From positions 124,001 to 188,000 of the forward strand of contig NZ_JAJLQY010000012.1 of assembly GCF_020991275.1 (NCBI RefSeq): a stretch of 64,000 bases of DNA, read 5' to 3'. The notes under the pieces were generated by a model. That model did not search any database. It was not told the origin of the DNA and saw nothing but the letters and a program-made list of their open reading frames with translations. Positions 61,428 through 64,000 of the stretch are shown piece after piece (within the stretch, counting starts at the first letter, position 1; each line of letters begins with the position of its first letter). The translations under genes and the position numbers were made by a program. The DNA is from Actinocorallia sp. API 0066. Lineage in GTDB: Bacteria > Actinomycetota > Actinomycetes > Streptosporangiales > Streptosporangiaceae.

Positions 61428-62831
61428 GTGCCCTCTTCCGTCCCGGCCCGTTCCGCCCACGCCCGTCCCGCTGCCGGGTACGCCAGCGCCGCCGCGATCG
61501 CCTTCGCGGTCCCGGCGGCGGCGCTCACCGTGCCCAACGCCGCCGCGTTCGTCGCCGACCCGGCCCTCGCCGAACTCGGCGGCGGACCCGTCGGGCTCGT
61601 CCAGGCGACCGGCGCGGCGCTGCCCGCGCTCGTCCTCACCGTCCCGGCCGCCGTGGTGCTCGCCCGGATCCGGCCGCCCGCGCTCGTCCTCGCCGCCGGG
61701 CTGCTCGCCGTCCTCCTCGGCGGCCTGCTCGTCGGACAGGCCGCGTCCACGTGGGCGCTCGGCGCCGCCCGCGCCCTCGCCGGGGCGGGCGCCGGGCTCG
61801 TCCTCGCCGCCGCCGCGACCCTCGCGCTGCGGCACCGCGCCCCGCTCCCGCGCGCCCTGTACGCCGGGACGCTCACCGCCGGGCTCCTCGCCGCGATGCC
61901 GCTCGTGCTGCGCGCCGTCCCCGACCGTCCGCAGGACTGGCGCGAACCGCTCACCGCGCACCCGTGGGCGGCCGTCGCCGCGCTCGTCGCCGTGCTGCCC
62001 GCGCTGTTCCTCCGGCCGCGCCGCGCGGGCGGCGCGCCCCGCCCGACCGAACGCGCGCAACTGCTGCTGCCGCTCGTGCCCGCCGCCGGGCTCGCCTTCC
62101 TCGCCGTGCTCGCCGTCGAACGCGCCTGGGCGCCCGGCGTCAACCTCATCGTCGCGGGCCTCGGCGTCGCCGCGCTCACCGGCATGGCGCTCGCCGCCGC
62201 CGGTGACGCCGACACCGCCGGGCCGCTCGCGCCCGGACCCGTCCTGCTGCTCACGGGACTCCTGGTGCTGCCGGTGACGGCGCCGCTCGCGGGACTCACC
62301 GCCACCGCGCGCGGCGTCGGCGCCGCCGAACTGTGGCCGTTCGCCGCGGGCGCGGGCGCCGCGCTCGCCGCCGCGCTGGCCACCGTCGCGTTCGACACGC
62401 GCGCCGCGCGCACCGCCGTCGGCGCCGGCTGCGCGCTGATGGTCGCGGGCTGCGCGCTGCTCCTCGGCTACGACCCGCTCGGCGGCGGCCCGCTGCTCGG
62501 CCCCGCGCTCGTCGCGCTCGGCGGCGGCGCCGGGCTCGCGCTCGCCGCCTCGCTGCGTGACGCGCCGCAGGGCGCGGGCGGCTTCGCGCTCGCGCTGTGC
62601 TTCCCCGCGCTGCTCAGCGGCAGCCTCATCGCCGGGTCGCTGCAACTCGCGCGGGTCGGCGCGACCGCGCAGGGCGAGGGCCCGCTCGACGCGCTCGCCG
62701 CCGCCCAACGCGTCTGGACGGCCACCGCCTGCGCGCTCGGCGTCGCCGCCACCGCCCTCGTGCTGGCCGCCCTGGGCGCGCGGCGCCGGGACACGCGCGG
62801 CGGCGATAGGCTTTCCCGCGCAGTCACCTGA
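61428..62831 (+). CDS. MFS-like multi-pass membrane protein, Ala-rich
   Basis: Encodes 467 aa with 12-14 hydrophobic helices very rich in Ala, Gly and Leu. The overall plan (N-half, a central loop [17 protein letters not shown]-half) fits a major facilitator. Classical MFS motif A is not clear, and codon choice is strongly GC-biased. GGAG precedes GTG 61428. It interrupts the usual folC-DUF4233-ndk order. The substrate is unknown. Confidence 0.6.
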   Translation: MPSSVPARSAHARPAAGYASAAAIAFAVPAAALTVPNAAAFVADPALAELGGGPVGLVQATGAALPALVLTVPAAVVLARIRPPALVLAAGLLAVLLGGLLVGQAASTWALGAARALAGAGAGLVLAAAATLALRHRAPLPRALYAGTLTAGLLAAMPLVLRAVPDRPQDWREPLTAHPWAAVAALVAVLPALFLRPRRAGGAPRPTERAQLLLPLVPAAGLAFLAVLAVERAWAPGVNLIVAGLGVAALTGMALAAAGDADTAGPLAPGPVLLLTGLLVLPVTAPLAGLTATARGVGAAELWPFAAGAGAALAAALATVAFDTRAARTAVGAGCALMVAGCALLLGYDPLGGGPLLGPALVALGGGAGLALAASLRDAPQGAGGFALALCFPALLSGSLIAGSLQLARVGATAQGEGPLDALAAAQRVWTATACALGVAATALVLAALGARRRDTRGGDRLSRAVT

Positions 62832-62865
62832 AGTCACTCAACGAAGAACCACGGGAGTAACAGCC

Positions 62866-63276
62866 GTGTCCGAGCGCACCCTGATCCTGGTCAAGCCCGA
62901 CGGCGTCCGCAAGGGCCTGGTCGGCGAGGTCGTCTCGCGCATCGAGCGCAAGGGCCTGAAGCTGGTCGCGCTCGAACTGCGCACCCTCACCCGCGACGTG
63001 GCCGAGGACCACTACGCCGAGCACAGCGAGCGCCCCTTCTTCGGCGAGCTCGTCGAGTTCATCACCGGCGGCCCGCTCGTCGCGCTCGTCGCCGAGGGCC
63101 CCCGCGCCATCGAGGCGTTCCGCGCGCTGGCCGGCGCCACCGACCCGGTGAAGGCGGCCCCCGGCACGCTGCGCGGCGACTTCGCGCTGGAGATCGGCGA
63201 GAACATCGTGCACGGCTCCGACTCGCCCGAGTCCGCCGCGCGCGAGGTCAAGCTGTTCTTCCCCGAGCTGGGCTGA
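62866..63276 (+). CDS. ndk: Nucleoside diphosphate kinase
   Basis: Encodes 136 aa. The phosphorylated His116 is in [12 protein letters not shown], and [16 protein letters not shown] and the [16 protein letters not shown] block are family marks. It balances nucleotide triphosphate pools. CGGGAG precedes GTG 62866. Confidence 0.97.
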   Translation: MSERTLILVKPDGVRKGLVGEVVSRIERKGLKLVALELRTLTRDVAEDHYAEHSERPFFGELVEFITGGPLVALVAEGPRAIEAFRALAGATDPVKAAPGTLRGDFALEIGENIVHGSDSPESAAREVKLFFPELG

Positions 63277-63281
63277 CCCCG

Positions 63282-63305
63282 CCGCGCCCTTCCCGGGCGG
63301 CGCGG
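63282..63305 (+). terminator. Weak hairpin after ndk
   Basis: CCGCGCC and its complement GGCGCGG flank a 10-nt loop 6 bp after the stop codon; alternative pairings exist, so support is limited. Confidence 0.35.
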
Positions 63306-63480
63306 CCGCACGGATCGGGCCGCAGTGCCCCCACGACCGCACCGTCCGCCGTATGATCGGCGCGCGGTGCGGTCGTGTTTCGCGGACCGGCTGCCGATTC
63401 GTCGCGCAATAGCCGAATCGCGCACGGAATTTCGGATGACGTCCGCGGCCCGGTGACTGCCGGGAGGGTGAGACTCGCGT

Positions 63481-63486
63481 TACGAT
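63481..63486 (+). promoter_or_regulatory. Putative -10 element (TACGAT) of mreB
   Basis: TACGAT lies 77 bp before the mreB ATG in the 286-bp gap that otherwise shows no gene. A leader of about 70 nt is implied. Confidence 0.35.
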
Positions 63487-63529
63487 GAACTCGCCGCTCC
63501 GCCGTCATCTCTGGTGCCTCTGCGAGTAG

Positions 63530-64000
<471 letters not shown>

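Overview
The window is GC-rich actinomycete chromosome. The gene set (a mycothiol-dependent reductase homologue of Rv2466c, the tig-clpP1-clpP2-clpX cluster, a SARP regulator, folC followed by a DUF4233 gene, ndk and mreB) and the many GTG/TTG starts fit a filamentous actinobacterium. Streptosporangiales, for example an Actinomadura relative, is my guess; this rests on general resemblance and not on a search.

Left flank, 1-19,040: housekeeping and accessory genes. These are the end of a CooC-like ATPase, rpiB, an Rv2466c-like DsbA-fold reductase, pepN, a TetR regulator, a NERD-like membrane protein, an L,D-transpeptidase, a small Ser/Thr kinase, a GH20 hexosaminidase, a substrate-binding lipoprotein, an epoxide hydrolase/TetR pair, a large SARP-type regulator, a DrrAB-type ABC exporter and a secreted chymotrypsin-fold protease.

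Central island, 19,434-38,294: a type I-E CRISPR-Cas system with three leader-bearing arrays (16, 8 and 16 repeats), one decayed leaderless four-repeat remnant next to cas2, and a minus-strand cas operon cas3 / casA-casB-cas7e-cas5e-cas6e-cas1e-cas2e. A complete ATP-grasp peptide (graspetide) locus lies inside the island between the second array and the remnant. It holds an XRE-TPR regulator, small unknown proteins, an ATPase-fold protein, the precursor TgmA, the ATP-grasp ligase TgmB, the protein-isoaspartate-methyltransferase-like TgmC and a helix-hairpin-helix protein. Three neighbouring genes of this cluster share a short W-x(n)-G-x-W-x-A-x-R motif that I do not recognise as a named domain. 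The 288-bp gap between cas3 and casA carries a lone degenerate CRISPR repeat and a perfect 13-bp inverted repeat, so it may hold a Cas-regulatory crRNA-like element.

Right flank, 38,501-64,000: tRNA-Gly, a DMT-like membrane protein, a KhtTU-type K+/H+ antiporter pair, the nitrate transporter narK, tRNA-Pro, tig-clpP1-clpP2-clpX, an Hsp90-like/TPR two-gene operon, a kinase-regulator-kinase (NarL-type) operon, a proline/glycine-rich membrane protein, valS, folC-DUF4233, an MFS-like protein, ndk and the start of mreB. Several genes have a TANNNT hexamer 6-8 nt before the start codon and no Shine-Dalgarno sequence, which suggests leaderless transcripts.
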